DNA from: Yponomeuta sedellus
Lineage: Eukaryota; Arthropoda; Insecta; Lepidoptera; Yponomeutidae
Reading direction: 5' to 3'
Length of the DNA: 64,000 nucleotides
Assembly (NCBI GenBank): GCA_934045075.1
Contig: OW203722.1
Coordinates: forward strand, 2,015,001 to 2,079,000
Shown here in pieces: positions 53,285 through 63,099 of the stretch. How positions within the stretch are numbered: position 1 is the stretch's first letter; each line of letters opens with the position of its first letter. Position numbers and translations under genes: made by a program. Under the pieces are notes generated by a model. It worked only from the letters and a program-made list of their open reading frames with translations, did no database searches and was not told the DNA's origin.

Positions 53285-53652
53285 GTCTACGAAGCGCTCG
53301 TGGCCTAGTCGAACCGAGTGATTGGAATCAATCACTTGAGTTAAGCAACAACAGGCGCGGGCAGGTGCAGTGTGGGCGACTGTCCCTTGACTACCGCTAG
53401 TGGCATTTTTCCGAGCGCTTCCGTGCTTCGCAAGGCACGTTAAGCCGTTGGTGCCGGCTACCATGTATCGTGCATGTTAAGCCATGTCAGACGCCTTATG
53501 GGCAGCTACATAACTTCTGACAGTAAGGCCCAGTACTGTCTTACAATCCTCCACTAACGCGGATTTAGCCCCCGTGGTGGAGTATGGTCTAACCTTCCTG
53601 CGATGCAGGAAGAGACCCGTGCCCCAGCAGTGGGGACATAAGAGGGTTCATA
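53285..53652 (-). repeat. RA interspersed repeat, full length
   Basis: GAAGCGCTCGTGGCCTAGTC through CCCCAGCAGTGGGGACATA. One of the best copies. Confidence 0.82.
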
Positions 53653-53712
53653 TAGATTTCTACGCTTTAATTATACTTTATTGCACAAAAAACATTTAAC
53701 AGGAGATTACAT

Positions 53713-53877
53713 TTTTAAAAACCTCTTTAGAGGCTAAAAATTTCACCCATGCCGGGATTCGAACCCGCAACCTCTGGCTATCCGTACCAGCGCTCTACAG
53801 AAATTTTTAGCCTCTAAATAGGTTTTTAAATTTGTTCCTTAGCACGGGTTAGTGCATTAAAAATAAAAAATAGTGTA
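53713..53877 (+). mobile_element. S1 SINE, fold-back copy (first of a pair)
   Basis: Flanked by AGGAGATTACAT at 53701-53712 and 53878-53889. The left part is the minus-strand tRNA-like sequence up to GCGCTCTACAG. It then jumps to the + strand AAATTTTTAGCCTC and the tail. Confidence 0.88.
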
Positions 53878-53889
53878 AGGAGATTACAT

Positions 53890-54000
53890 ACTATTTTTAT
53901 TTTAATGCACTAACCCGTGCTAAGGAACAAATTTAAAAAAACCTATTTAGAGGCTAAAAATTTCACCCATGAAATTTTTAGCCTCTAAATAGGTTTTTAA
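53890..54000 (-). mobile_element. S1 SINE, fold-back copy (second of a pair)
   Basis: Shares the middle AGGAGATTACAT (53878-53889) and has a third copy at 54001-54012. Tail on the minus strand, arms CACCCATG/GAAATTTTTAGCC meeting almost without tRNA sequence. The two S1 copies are tail to tail. Confidence 0.88.
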
Positions 54001-54059
54001 AGGAGATTACATAAGAAATAACATACACAAAGGCGACCTTATCTCTGAAAAAGATTTTG

Positions 54060-54185
54060 GACAAACCTTAGAGAGTCGGAGAGGTTGAAATGACACTCAC
54101 ATTAGATGGGTGAAGAGACCACTCCGACGCTGTAGCACAGATTATAGTGCCTGGGATATGGTTTTATAGATGGTTATGATGATTT
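54060..54185 (-). mobile_element. S4 SINE 3' fragment
   Basis: ATTAGATGGGTGAAGAGACC and the AGTGCCTGGGATATGGTTTT block in reverse orientation. Confidence 0.6.
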
Positions 54186-54212
54186 ATTTATTGTTATGAA
54201 TAAATAAATCAT
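54179..54212. repeat. Perfect hairpin, 14-bp arms
   Basis: ATGATTTATTTATT at 54179-54192 faces its reverse complement at 54199-54212, with a 6-nt loop. Confidence 0.9.
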
Positions 54213-54239
54213 TACCATTGGTGGTGGTATAAAGCTTTT

Positions 54240-54474
54240 TTTTTAAAACCTATTTAGAGGCTAAAAATTCCACCCATGCCGGGATTCGAACCCGCGACCT
54301 CTGGCTATCCGTGCCAGCGCTCTATCCAACTGAGCACAGACACAGAGAATAGAGCGCTGGCACCGATAGCCAGAGGTCGCGGGTTCAAATCCCGGCATGG
54401 GTGGAATTTTTAGCCTCTAAATAGGTTTTTAAAATTGTCCTTAGCACGGGTTAGTGCATTAAAAATAAAAATAG
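54240..54474 (+). mobile_element. S1 SINE, long fold-back copy
   Basis: Perfect 12-bp target duplication TATAAAGCTTTT at 54228-54239 and 54475-54486. Left arm is the minus-strand tRNA-like unit including box A; a short middle (ACAGACACAGAGAAT); right arm is the + strand unit from GAGCGCTGGCACC, then the tail. Confidence 0.88.
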
Positions 54475-54494
54475 TATAAAGCTTTTATTATCAA

Positions 54495-54734
54495 TCATCT
54501 AGAATTCATACCATCTACACCATCTATAAAACCATGTCCCAGTCACTACAGCGTCGGAGTGCTCTCTTCACCCATCTAGTGTTAGTGAAGATGCCACTGG
54601 ATGCTGTAAAAATCATCTCATTAAGTAGTAAATGCAAGAAAGAATTCATACCACCCATCTAGTGTTAGTGAAGATGCCACTGGATGCTGTAAAAATCATC
54701 TCATTAAGTAGTAAATGCAAGAAAGAATTCATAC
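54495..54734 (+). mobile_element. S4 SINE 3' part with exact 83-bp tandem duplication
   Basis: 54569-54651 is repeated as 54652-54734 without visible difference. The unit starts CACCCATCTAGTG and ends GAAAGAATTCATAC. AGAATTCATAC also precedes the SINE at about 54502, as if it were the target duplication. Confidence 0.85.
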
Positions 54735-54739
54735 AGTCC

Positions 54740-55040
54740 ATTAGTGTCCAATTCATTCAAATACTTTATTCATTTATTTGCTTCTTAATAATTAATATAG
54801 AGCTACAGACTAAGCCTATAAATAACTGGTATTACAAACCAAAAGAGTTTCCTGCATATTAAAATTAGCCTATTAAGTTCTACGCGTATCGATATTAAAT
54901 TCATCACGTATTAAAACGTCTATTCTTGTACACTGTCTAGGAAGCCCTCATTCCTCTGAGTGGCATATGTAGCCACTACCTATCTTAGCCTATAATTGTA
55001 GAGAAATAAAATGTTATTTTAATACTCCTTGTATTAAATT
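54740..55040. other. Unassigned sequence
   Basis: No gene or family was recognised. Confidence 0.3.
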
Positions 55041-55044
55041 GTCG

Positions 55045-55335
55045 TTAGAGCCATGATAGCGGAGCATGGTAGTAGAAAACTTGCCTCGAAATACGGAGGT
55101 CGTGGGTTTGAATCCCCGTGGGCATTGTACCAATGACTGTTCTGTTTTCCCAGTTATGTATATTTGTGAAGTTATAGGAGCAATACCACTCGCTAAATGT
55201 AAAGGAAAACATCGTGAGGAAATTAACACTTCAGACTGTCTAAAGTGTTATTGTATTGTTAACATGCCTCAACGCTTTCTATGTACAATGGCCCAACTTT
55301 GAGGCTCAGTGCGGAAATCTCAGGTCTAACTAACC
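55045..55335 (+). mobile_element. S3 SINE
   Basis: Head with GATAGCGGAGCATGG (box A-like) and GGGTTTGAATCCCC (box B), body AAGGAAAACATCGTGAGGAA and CAATGGCCCAACTTTGAGGC. Confidence 0.8.
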
Positions 55336-55395
55336 AACTACTCATTGTAATCGTAATAGAATCAAAATAAAATTGCGTCATCTAATAATGGATAT

Positions 55396-55860
55396 CATAA
55401 AAAAGCCGGCCAAGCGCCTGACGCGTCATACGCAGTTCCGTATAAAGGGAGAGAGGATTTTTTACTTGCCTTACAGAACTATCAATTTCAACAAATTGGA
55501 GGTTGGTCGCCTATTACTTCTTAAATTTTAAAGCCTACTTACCCATATTAGTTTCCCTTTTAAATTCTTTATAAAATATGCTACTGCCCTGAACCTTTTT
55601 GACGTTTCTACAATCATCCGTTAAGCCGGGAGATACTACTCTGAGATACCCTAAAAAAATATTTACATAAGATTTTACCCTACCGTTTATTCGGCATGAT
55701 TAATCCGCACATCTATGCCGAAATTTTTGCGCTAAGCTGCGGACTGACAAACGTGCAGACAGACGCACATGGTGACACAATAAGAGTTCCTTGCTAACTA
55801 CGTAGCCTTAAAAATCTTCAAAAAACATACGTTGGTTTTTATTCTTTAAATTTATGTGTT
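55396..55860. repeat. RB repeat
   Basis: AAAGCCGGCCAAGCGCCTGA...CGCAGTTCCGTATAAAG at the start and CAGACAGACGCACATGGTGA with ACTACGTAGCC near the end. Similar pieces lie at 32041 and near 45460. Confidence 0.5.
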
Positions 55861-55864
55861 GGTT

Positions 55865-56310
55865 ATTGGGCATCGTAATAACGCGTATTTCCTGAATATA
55901 TCTACTACGAGTAGCTGCAAAAATTGTTACAAAACGTAAGATTTTTAACTGTGTCTTGGTTTTTTATTTTCTTTTAATTTTTTTGATGATACCTACATTA
56001 AGTAATTCCCTTTCAATTAAGATATGAATTTTGGCAATCGGTTCATCTGTTAGCGTGCCAGAATTTTTCAGTGTTTTTTAAAGAATTGGCGCCCTCTCTG
56101 TTCCTAAGGGGGTGAAACTTGTGCTGCTGCGGGTCAAATCGCTTATTTTTGTCCTTACTATAGGTTCAAAGACATTTATTTCTCATAAAAAACTTACAGT
56201 TCACTTAATTAATGAGAAAAAAAAAATTAAAATTAGCTTATATTATACGGCATGCATTAAAGTAGCATCAATCTTAATTATAAATTTAAGACATGTAGCT
56301 TTAGTTTATT
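55865..56310. other. Unassigned AT-rich sequence
   Basis: No gene or family was recognised. Confidence 0.3.
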
Positions 56311-56311
56311 T

Positions 56312-57005
56312 TTAAAAAGCATTCATATTTTCTGTATCCTTTACATCAGGTGGAAAGTTATTATACAGTTGGACACCTTCATACACGACATTTCTTTTAC
56401 CATATTCAGTTCGTGGTGTTCTTAGTTTAAGTTTATTTTTGCATTTGCTTCTTAAGCTATATTGCGGTGATTTGACTCGACTTATGTCTATATAAGTGTT
56501 TATGCCTTTTTGGGTATTTTTTTTATAAGTATGCATGTTTTATATAGATATAGTTGACGGATATTAAGTAGTTTTGTCTTTTCGTATAAAGTTTTTGTTG
56601 GGGTGTCATATTTGTAGTTGAATAGGATTTTGATGACTTTATTTTGTGACCACTGCAATTCCTTTAAATGCGTTTTACTAGCTGTGCCCCAGACTTCTAT
56701 AATATACTCAAGGTGTGATTTTACTAATGCATTACAGATAAGAGTGCGTAGAATATAGGGAACATGGCGAACCATCTTGTGTAAGGCTCCTGTTAAAGGT
56801 TCTATTTTTGATTTAACATATGACCTTTCCAAGTCAGTTTATCATCAAGAATCAGTCCTAAATATTTTTCTTCTTTGGATCTATGGATTCTATCGTTGTC
56901 TATCGTAAGGTATTGACAGTCCGGCAGTTTTTAATTTTTGCGGCAAATATCAAGTATGATGTCTTTTGTGTGTTTATAGTTAACAAGTTATATTTAACCC
57001 AGAAA
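56312..57005 (-). pseudogene. LINE reverse transcriptase thumb and C-terminus, frameshifted
   Basis: The minus strand reads NYKHTKDIILDI, then YLGLILDDKLTWKGHM, KSKIEPLTGALHKMVRHVPY, HLEYIIEVWGTASKTHLKEL and LNIRQLYLYKTCILIKK. After a frame change near 56520 it reads LRTPRTEYGKRNVVYEGVQL and the NNFPPDVKD end. This order is typical of Jockey-type LINE RTs. Stops and a frameshift make it inactive. Confidence 0.82.
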
Positions 57006-57079
57006 CTAAGTAAATTAAGATACTATCACTGTGCAAAACGGCTTGCTTTCATCATAAAATGCAGCTTTCGGCAAAGCTA

Positions 57080-57205
57080 AAAGCAAATCTGAGTAATTTT
57101 TATTCTTATGTATAATGTCTCTTGAACAAAGTAATTCGAACCCACAACCTCTCCATTGAGAAACGTTCGCTCTACTGCTCTGCTCCCGCGGTGAGACGCT
57201 ATAAA
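57080..57205 (-). mobile_element. tRNA-like SINE head, unassigned
   Basis: On the minus strand, AGCAGTAGAGCGAACGTTTC then GAGGTTGTGGGTTCGAATTA, that is box A and box B in tRNA spacing. The body is not assigned. Confidence 0.5.
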
Positions 57206-57209
57206 CAGA

Positions 57210-57565
57210 ACTTCCATCCGTCGGCAAACCAAATTGAATCGTACAATTTTTGTAAACATCCCGAACTAATCCATTAGATTCCACTATTACCAAATTATGA
57301 AGCAATCGTCCACCCCTTCAATTCACTTAAAAGCCCTATACAAAATAAACAGTACCTACCCGACGTTATAACTTAATAATGAATGAGGAACTTTCCCATT
57401 TGTTAAAGTTTTGCCTTTATACAGCTGTTGACCATTCGAAGTTGAAGTGACAAGAGGGAACGTAGCGTTTGTGAAACGGATTTTGGGTATTTTGGAGTAG
57501 TAATAACTATTAAAAGTTAGTCGAATATTGTCGTCAGTGAAATTATGTAATATCTTTTAGCTAAT
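57210..57565. other. Unassigned sequence
   Basis: No gene or family was recognised. Confidence 0.3.
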
Positions 57566-57569
57566 AACA

Positions 57570-57940
57570 TGGAACATGAAGCGCTCGTGGCCTAGGTGAA
57601 CCGAGTGATTGAAATCAATCACTTGAGTTAAGCAACAGCAGGCGCGGTCAGGTGCAGGATGGGTGATCGTCGTGTGACTACCGCTAGTGGCGTTTTTCCA
57701 AGCGCTTCCGTGCTTCGCAAGGCACGTTAAGCCGTTGGTGCCGGCTGTCATGCAATGGCAGTCGTTAAGCCATGCCAGAAGCCTTATGGGCGGCTTGATA
57801 ACTTCTAACGGTAAGGCCCGCCACTGTCTTACAATCCTCCACCAACCTGGACTTGGCCCCCGTGGTGGAGTATGGCCTAACCTACCTGCGATGCAGGAAG
57901 AGACCCGTGCCCCAGCAGTGGGGACATAAAAGGGTTGATA
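57570..57940 (-). repeat. RA interspersed repeat, full length
   Basis: GAAGCGCTCGTGGCCTAGGT to CCCCAGCAGTGGGGACATA. The 131-codon minus-strand frame is an RA artefact. Confidence 0.82.
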
Positions 57941-57944
57941 ACGA

Positions 57945-58150
57945 TGGGACATGACGACTACTTAATAAAAAGAGGCAAACAATATTAATCTTCATCTCCT
58001 CAGTCCTGACCTTGAACCTTGACCTGACTTTGACCTTCAAGGCTAGATCTAGCTGATAAGGTTAAGCTAAAACCTCGTTAGTCATTCACTGTGAGGTAAA
58101 TGTGGTTTTTACATTAAGAGAAGGCTTATGCCCTACTGCGGAATAACAAA
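57945..58150. other. Unassigned sequence
   Basis: Contains a short CCTTGACCT-like degenerate run near 58005-58040. Confidence 0.35.
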
Positions 58151-58154
58151 CCTT

Positions 58155-58345
58155 TCGTAATACAGAGAATATTGTAAAGAGGTTCGAAATTTCACTGATG
58201 CCGGCGAGTCACCCATTAGCTCATTTGGAAAGAGTGCTGGCACGGATAGCCAGCGATGGCGGGTTCGAGTCCCGGCATGGGTGGAATTTTTCGCCTTTAA
58301 ATAGGTTATTTTATTAAATAGTCCTTAGCACGGGATAATATAATA
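58155..58345 (+). mobile_element. S1 SINE, diverged straight copy
   Basis: AATACAGAGAATATTGTAAA, then box A (TTAGCTCATTTGG), box B (GGTTCGAGTCCC), a damaged T-run (AATAGGTTATTTTA) and CCTTAGCACGGGATAA. Confidence 0.8.
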
Positions 58346-58479
58346 AACCTTTCTTTCGAATCTCACAAGAACCAAAGGTCCACTGGGAAGGATTGCTTTT
58401 TGGATTAAGCACGCCTTTGTACAGTCACATTGTTAAATGGTGCATAAAAGTACATATCAGTATTTTTTATGTAACATAA

Positions 58480-58750
58480 ACGTCCCACTACAGGGCACAG
58501 GCCTTCTCTCGGAGAGAGATTATGGGCTTGATTACAATGCGTGCCCAGTGCCCATCATGGATGGGCATTTTAAGCTCTGAGGTAAACACCTCAAACACTC
58601 CGGTTTCTTCACGATGCTTTCCTTCTTCGTTAGCGAGTGATATTGCTATAATAACTTCAAAAATGTACACAACTTAGAAAACAAAGTCATTGGTACATGA
58701 CTGTACTGGGAATCGAACCTGGCTCTCTCGATTCCGATTCCATTGTTATG
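58480..58750 (-). mobile_element. S3 SINE, reverse copy
   Basis: CCCACTACAGGGCACAGGCC at the left and a head with GGTTCGATTCCC on the minus strand near 58708. Confidence 0.72.
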
Positions 58751-58985
58751 AAGTGAAATGAAAAGGTTTTATTCAAAGTAGCGCAGAAACTGCGGCTTAA
58801 TGAACGTTACCATTAAAAGTAGGTGTCCATTTCAAAATCTAGATCATTTAGGAGAAAAAATGGACGAAAAAAGTCCTTAATTACCATAGTTTATATAATT
58901 ATTATAAAACATAGAACTCATACATTGTACTGGCTTTAATTCCAGACCTCATTGTCATCTAGATAATCCTTTATGTTATAGTAGC
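58745..58985 (-). mobile_element. L4 LINE-like 3' end, uninterrupted copy
   Basis: AAATGAAAAGGTTTTATTCA through TTCCAGACCTCATTGTCATC. It gives the empty site for the M4 insertion at 8874. Confidence 0.65.
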
Positions 58986-59239
58986 CCTTTTGACACAATG
59001 TGTGCTTAACATATTTTTAAACCGCGATTAAGGCAAGCTTAATATACCTTCAGGGATTTTATTATAGAAGCGTATACAATACCCCATGAAAAATGTGAAG
59101 AATTAACTTTTGCCAGCCTAAAATAGCTGTTATACCCACAGGGCTACCGCCACCTTATTATTAACCTAGGTAGGTACAGGAAAACGGAATCTACTTACCT
59201 GCCTACCTACCTATTATAATCTCCACTTTTTTTGAACTT

Positions 59240-59410
59240 GTAAATTATATAGTATTTTCTAAGGTTAACACGAGCAGTAGACATAATTAAAACTGTTTTT
59301 ATACGGATTTATGCTCGTTTATTACATTTTTACAATTTTCCGACGTTTCGACACTTTTTCAGGTGCCGTGGTCCCGGATGACTGAGGTGACGGGCGTCTT
59401 TTAGAAAGCA
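59240..59410 (-). mobile_element. Penelope-like element terminal region
   Basis: Carries the block TTTTCCGACGTTTCGACACT and GTGCCGTGGTCCCGGATGAC. It shares AATTAAAACTGTTTTTATAC with 7728-7835. It lies in the same orientation as the coding remnant at 59813-60160. Confidence 0.5.
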
Positions 59411-59587
59411 TTAACGGTTAGTTTACTACCCTCAACAAAAATTACAAAAGTTAATTATGAAGTTAAGTTCCAAAATAGGCAAACCAATTATTTTTTATAT
59501 AAAGTCAACAATATTGATTATTAGTAATTGATGTTAAAATTAAATTTATAAACTTATTAATGTACATGAACTTAAAAATACTGATTA

Positions 59588-59745
59588 CACTATTTTTATT
59601 TTTTAATGCACTAACCCGTGCTAAGGAACAAATTTAAAAACCTATTTAGAAGCTCAATTGGTAGAGCGCTGGTACGGATAGCCAGAGGTTGCGGGTTCGA
59701 ATCCCGGCATGGGTGAAATTTTTAGCCTCTAAATAGGTTTTTAAA
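59588..59745 (+). mobile_element. S1 SINE, fold-back copy
   Basis: Perfect 16-bp target duplication TTAAAAATACTGATTA at 59572-59587 and 59746-59761. Tail on the minus strand, short junction AACCTATTTAGAAGCTCAAT, then the + strand tRNA-like unit from TTGGTAGAGCGCTGG to the TTTTTAAA end. It sits inside the Penelope-like remnant. Confidence 0.9.
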
Positions 59746-59812
59746 TTAAAAATACTGATTATTAATTGAAATAATTACATTTCTTTTTTATTTTTACTCT
59801 ACAGTCACACTT

Positions 59813-60160
59813 CTAACAAGGGGGTCTCATGCACTTAAGCACTGGTTCCCATGCTACCGGTATATTCCAACCACGATCTCTATTAAAATTTGGATGCCGG
59901 CGAATCTCTATTGCCTCGCGTATCATTCTAGGGAAGAAACGGTCTTCTCGGGCTAGAACTTTAAAGTTATCGAAATGTTTAAAGTGGTTGCTAAGTGTAT
60001 GCTACCAGCGTATGCTCTAAAGTAAAGTGTATGCTATAAATTATAACATAGAGGATAGCGGGTCTGTTAGAAGCGGCTAGTTTCTTTCCAGAGTACCCTC
60101 CGGTTCCCTCTATCAAGTGTGCACGTTGTTTCTTGTGGCGGTTTATGGTGTTACTCAAGC
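59813..60160 (-). pseudogene. Penelope-like element C-terminal coding remnant
   Basis: The minus strand reads FKHFDNFKVLAREDRFFPRM, then IREAIEIRRHPNFNRDRGWN and IPVAWEPVLK before a stop at 59815. The order matches the end of the GIY-YIG endonuclease domain of Penelope-like retroelements (REAIEI, NRD-G, W-P). Upstream it reads SNTINRHKKQRAHLIEGTGG with stops in between. The catalytic N-terminal half is absent. Confidence 0.6.
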
Positions 60161-60204
60161 AGTTATTTTCCTGTTCGTCACATGTCCATAATATTCTTCT
60201 TCTT

Positions 60205-60530
60205 CAGGCTATATTATGTAGTCCACTGCTGGACGTAGCCCTCCCCTAATGAGCGCCATAGCGCCCTGTCTTCAGCTTGCCGCATCCAGCATCTGCCTGC
60301 AGTTTTTCGCAGATCGTCATCCCACCTGGTCGGAGGGCGTCCTACACTACGTTTGTCGAGTCGCGGTCTCCACTCAAGAACACCTTTACTCCAACGGTTG
60401 TCGATTCTTCGCGAGATATGGCCAGCCCACTGCCACTTCAGCTTGCTGATTCTCTGAGCTATGTCGATAACTTTGGTTCTCTGTCGGATGCATTCGTTAC
60501 CCATAATATTAATATTACCCACGGGTATTC
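60205..60530 (-). pseudogene. L2 LINE C-terminal domain, 100 codons open
   Basis: ISKLKWQWAGHISRR, then VLEWRPRLDKRSVGRPPTRW, DDLRKTAGRCWMRQAEDRAL and EGYVQQW with a stop near 60214. It is the best copy of this domain in the window. No RT or endonuclease remains upstream. Confidence 0.82.
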
Positions 60531-60534
60531 ATCA

Positions 60535-61160
60535 TTGTTTTATAAAAAGTCCCGAGAGTGTTTCTAATCCTCCCACAGTAAGTGTCAATGTAAAAACCTT
60601 TGTTTATGCTTGTAGCTAATCTTCCTCGAATAAAAATCAGCCTGAATGTTCAAAAAGGTACTTTAACCTGATAAACATGATTGGAACATCCTAACATGCC
60701 CCTAGAACAAGATCTTGGTGTATTCTGTCTATGTAATTTATAGTTAAATAAAGAATTTTTAAACAAACAACCTTATTATTTATCTAGTCAAATAGCTGAC
60801 AAGAAAAGAAGAAGTATCTATCTGTGAAATTAAAATACTCCCATTATAGTTGTTCTACCGACAGCCCAGTTAGTAGGTTATTCTATAATGTAGGAGGCGG
60901 CATCCAATTTTCCCCTCCGAATTGGTTTGCTCGAGCAAGCCGCTTGCATTTTGCAGCGGGCGCTATCAAGCGGCCCAGCGCTTCACTCTCGAAGTCAATG
61001 TTGCGACGTTACGGTTCTGGTGCGCAATTTGGCCGTTTTTTCTGCTAAAACACTCAACTGTGCCTTTTTCTGAAATAGAAAACTAGAATTACTAGCAGGA
61101 CCCAATATCAATAACATGTAACTCATTGCGATGTATACCTGGGTTGGTCTCGCCAGCTTC
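60535..61160. other. Unassigned sequence
   Basis: No gene or family was recognised. Confidence 0.3.
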
Positions 61161-61164
61161 GTAG

Positions 61165-61508
61165 TTAATGCTCGAACCGAGTGATTGGAACCAATCACTT
61201 GAGTTAAGCAACAACCGGCGTGGTCAGGTGCAGCATGGCTGGTCATATTGTGACTACCGCTAGTGGCATTTGTTCCGAGCATTTCCGTGCTTTGCAAGGC
61301 ACGTTAAGTCGTTGGTGCCAGCTGTCATGTAATGGCAGTCGCTAAGCTATGTCAGAGGCCTTATGGGCGGCTTGGTTAACTTCTGATAGTACGGCCCGCT
61401 CCTGTCTTACAATCCTGCACCAGTCCGGACTTGGCCCCCGTGTTGGAGTATGGCCTAACATTTCTGCGACGCAGGAAGACACCCGTGCCTAGCAGTGGGG
61501 TCATAATA
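61165..61508 (-). repeat. RA interspersed repeat
   Basis: CGAACCGAGTGATTGGAACC to CCTAGCAGTGGGGTCATAA, diverged. Confidence 0.78.
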
Positions 61509-61509
61509 A

Positions 61510-61675
61510 TAACAATAATAAGCCTTTATATCCTCATACAATATAAATTAGATATTAAAGATATTCATGCATTATAATAGTAAAATCTTTTTTTTTACTA
61601 GTATTACCTAATATACATAATTTAAAATAATCAGTCAGTCAAATCTAAGTACAAGGGTTGATATCTATAGTGGCA
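61510..61675. other. Unassigned AT-rich sequence
   Basis: Nothing recognised. Confidence 0.3.
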
Positions 61676-61679
61676 TGTT

Positions 61680-61915
61680 CGTTCGTTATCAACCCTTGTA
61701 TGTCCCCACTGCTGGGGCACGGGTCTCCACCTGCATCGCAGGAAGGTTAGGCCATACTCCACCACGGAGGCCAAGTCAGGGTTGGTGAAGGATTGAAAGC
61801 CTTACTGTCAGAAGTTATCAAGCCGCCCATAAGGCCTCTGACATGGCTTGACGACTGCCATTATATGACAGCCGGCACCAACGGCTTAACGTGCCTTCCG
61901 AAGCACGGTAGTAGC
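61680..61915 (+). repeat. RA interspersed repeat, 5' two thirds
   Basis: TTATCAACCCTTGTATGTCC to GTGCCTTCCGAAGCACGGTA, with a deletion in the ATTGTAAGACAGTGGC block. It faces the previous RA copy. Confidence 0.78.
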
Positions 61916-62155
61916 ATGTATTTAAATTTATTTATTTCTTCTTGGTGTGTTTGTTTTACAAAGTCGCTCCAAGGCAAGTTCCCCATTGGAGCGCAATATT
62001 CCAGCATCGAGGTCGAGAGTAGTGGGGAAGATACTGTTAATGCGATCGCTGAATGCAAATGCATCCGCTAGCCGGCGCCGATGTGCTGCGAATTCATCTG
62101 CTAATGCACCTTAAAGGACCATGTACACGATAGATAACCGGCGTTTAAGGTTATT
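61916..62155. other. Unassigned sequence
   Basis: Nothing recognised; moderately GC-rich at 62040-62100. Confidence 0.3.
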
Positions 62156-62159
62156 CGAA

Positions 62160-62330
62160 TTAATGGTAGCAATACTCTCAAACCGTGAAGGGAAAGATGG
62201 TGAGGAAACCTGTGTATCTGAAGTATTCAAATACCATTTGCTTGAAATTGGTAAACCCATACTCTCCGCCTGAGAGAAGGCATATTTCCAGCAGTGGGAC
62301 GCTGATAGGTTACATCAAAGAAACACTTTT
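62160..62330 (+). mobile_element. S3 SINE body
   Basis: CCGTGAAGGGAAAGATGGTG, CATACTCTCCGCCTGAGAGA and CCAGCAGTGGGACGCTGATA. Confidence 0.68.
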
Positions 62331-62334
62331 CAAT

Positions 62335-63095
62335 CATTTTGTTTTTGGGAAATTAGAGCCCAGAAAAATGTTTTTAAGTTTTATTTCCTGTACCTACCTA
62401 CTGTGTTTGTCCTGTCCAATAAATTAATAATAATAATGTTATAAGGTAAGATAAGATAAGATAAGAATATTCTTTATTGAACACTGGAAAAACAACAAAT
62501 ACAAACAATTGCAAATATACATAGAACAAAGGTAGAGATTTTTTCATAAGTGTTTCTTAAAAATTTTATAAAATCTGAATAAAAAGGAATACTGATAAGC
62601 CAGGGGTTAATTTAAGCAAACAATAATTTAACAACTTTTTTATCTTATCATTTTAAGTTTCTAATAATTACATTTTTAAGCAGGTAAATGATAGACTTTC
62701 GATGCGTTCTATATGTAACAATATTAGAAAATAGAAAATTTGTCCCTTGCCCTCCTCTTTAACCTCAGATTAACAGAACCGTGAAACTGTCCATCTAAAG
62801 TCCCGGTGTTGGGAATCGGGAGTTATATGCTATTTTGGTTTCCTTATCCACTGAAAGTGTACGTGTTCAGTGATTATTGGTGCTAGGCCTCGTTACTTAA
62901 ATCTATTGCCGCCATTAGTGCCGATCCAACTTAGGTGTTTTAAGGCTGTTCAGATTACGTCGAGCAGGATTCAACATTATAAGATTCCTCAAAACATGTA
63001 TTAGAGTTACCTCCGAGGCCGTTTCGAAAATGTGTTAACCACACTCTGGGCAGAAAGCTCACTATAACATCAAGGATTATTAAGAAAACAATGTA
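62335..63095. other. Unassigned sequence with short (TAAGA)n
   Basis: AGGTAAGATAAGATAAGATA near 62440 precedes a LINE-tail-like AATATTCTTTATTGAACACT. The rest is not recognised. Confidence 0.4.
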
Positions 63096-63099
63096 GATT

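Noticed and set aside
57557..57952. 131-codon frame, and similar frames at 10390, 22577, 53270 and 61793
   Set aside because: All are RA repeat sequence, with related frames on both strands.
59320..59410. Hammerhead ribozyme
   Set aside because: A GAAA-containing motif is present but no CTGANGA core with a stem II was found on either strand by eye.
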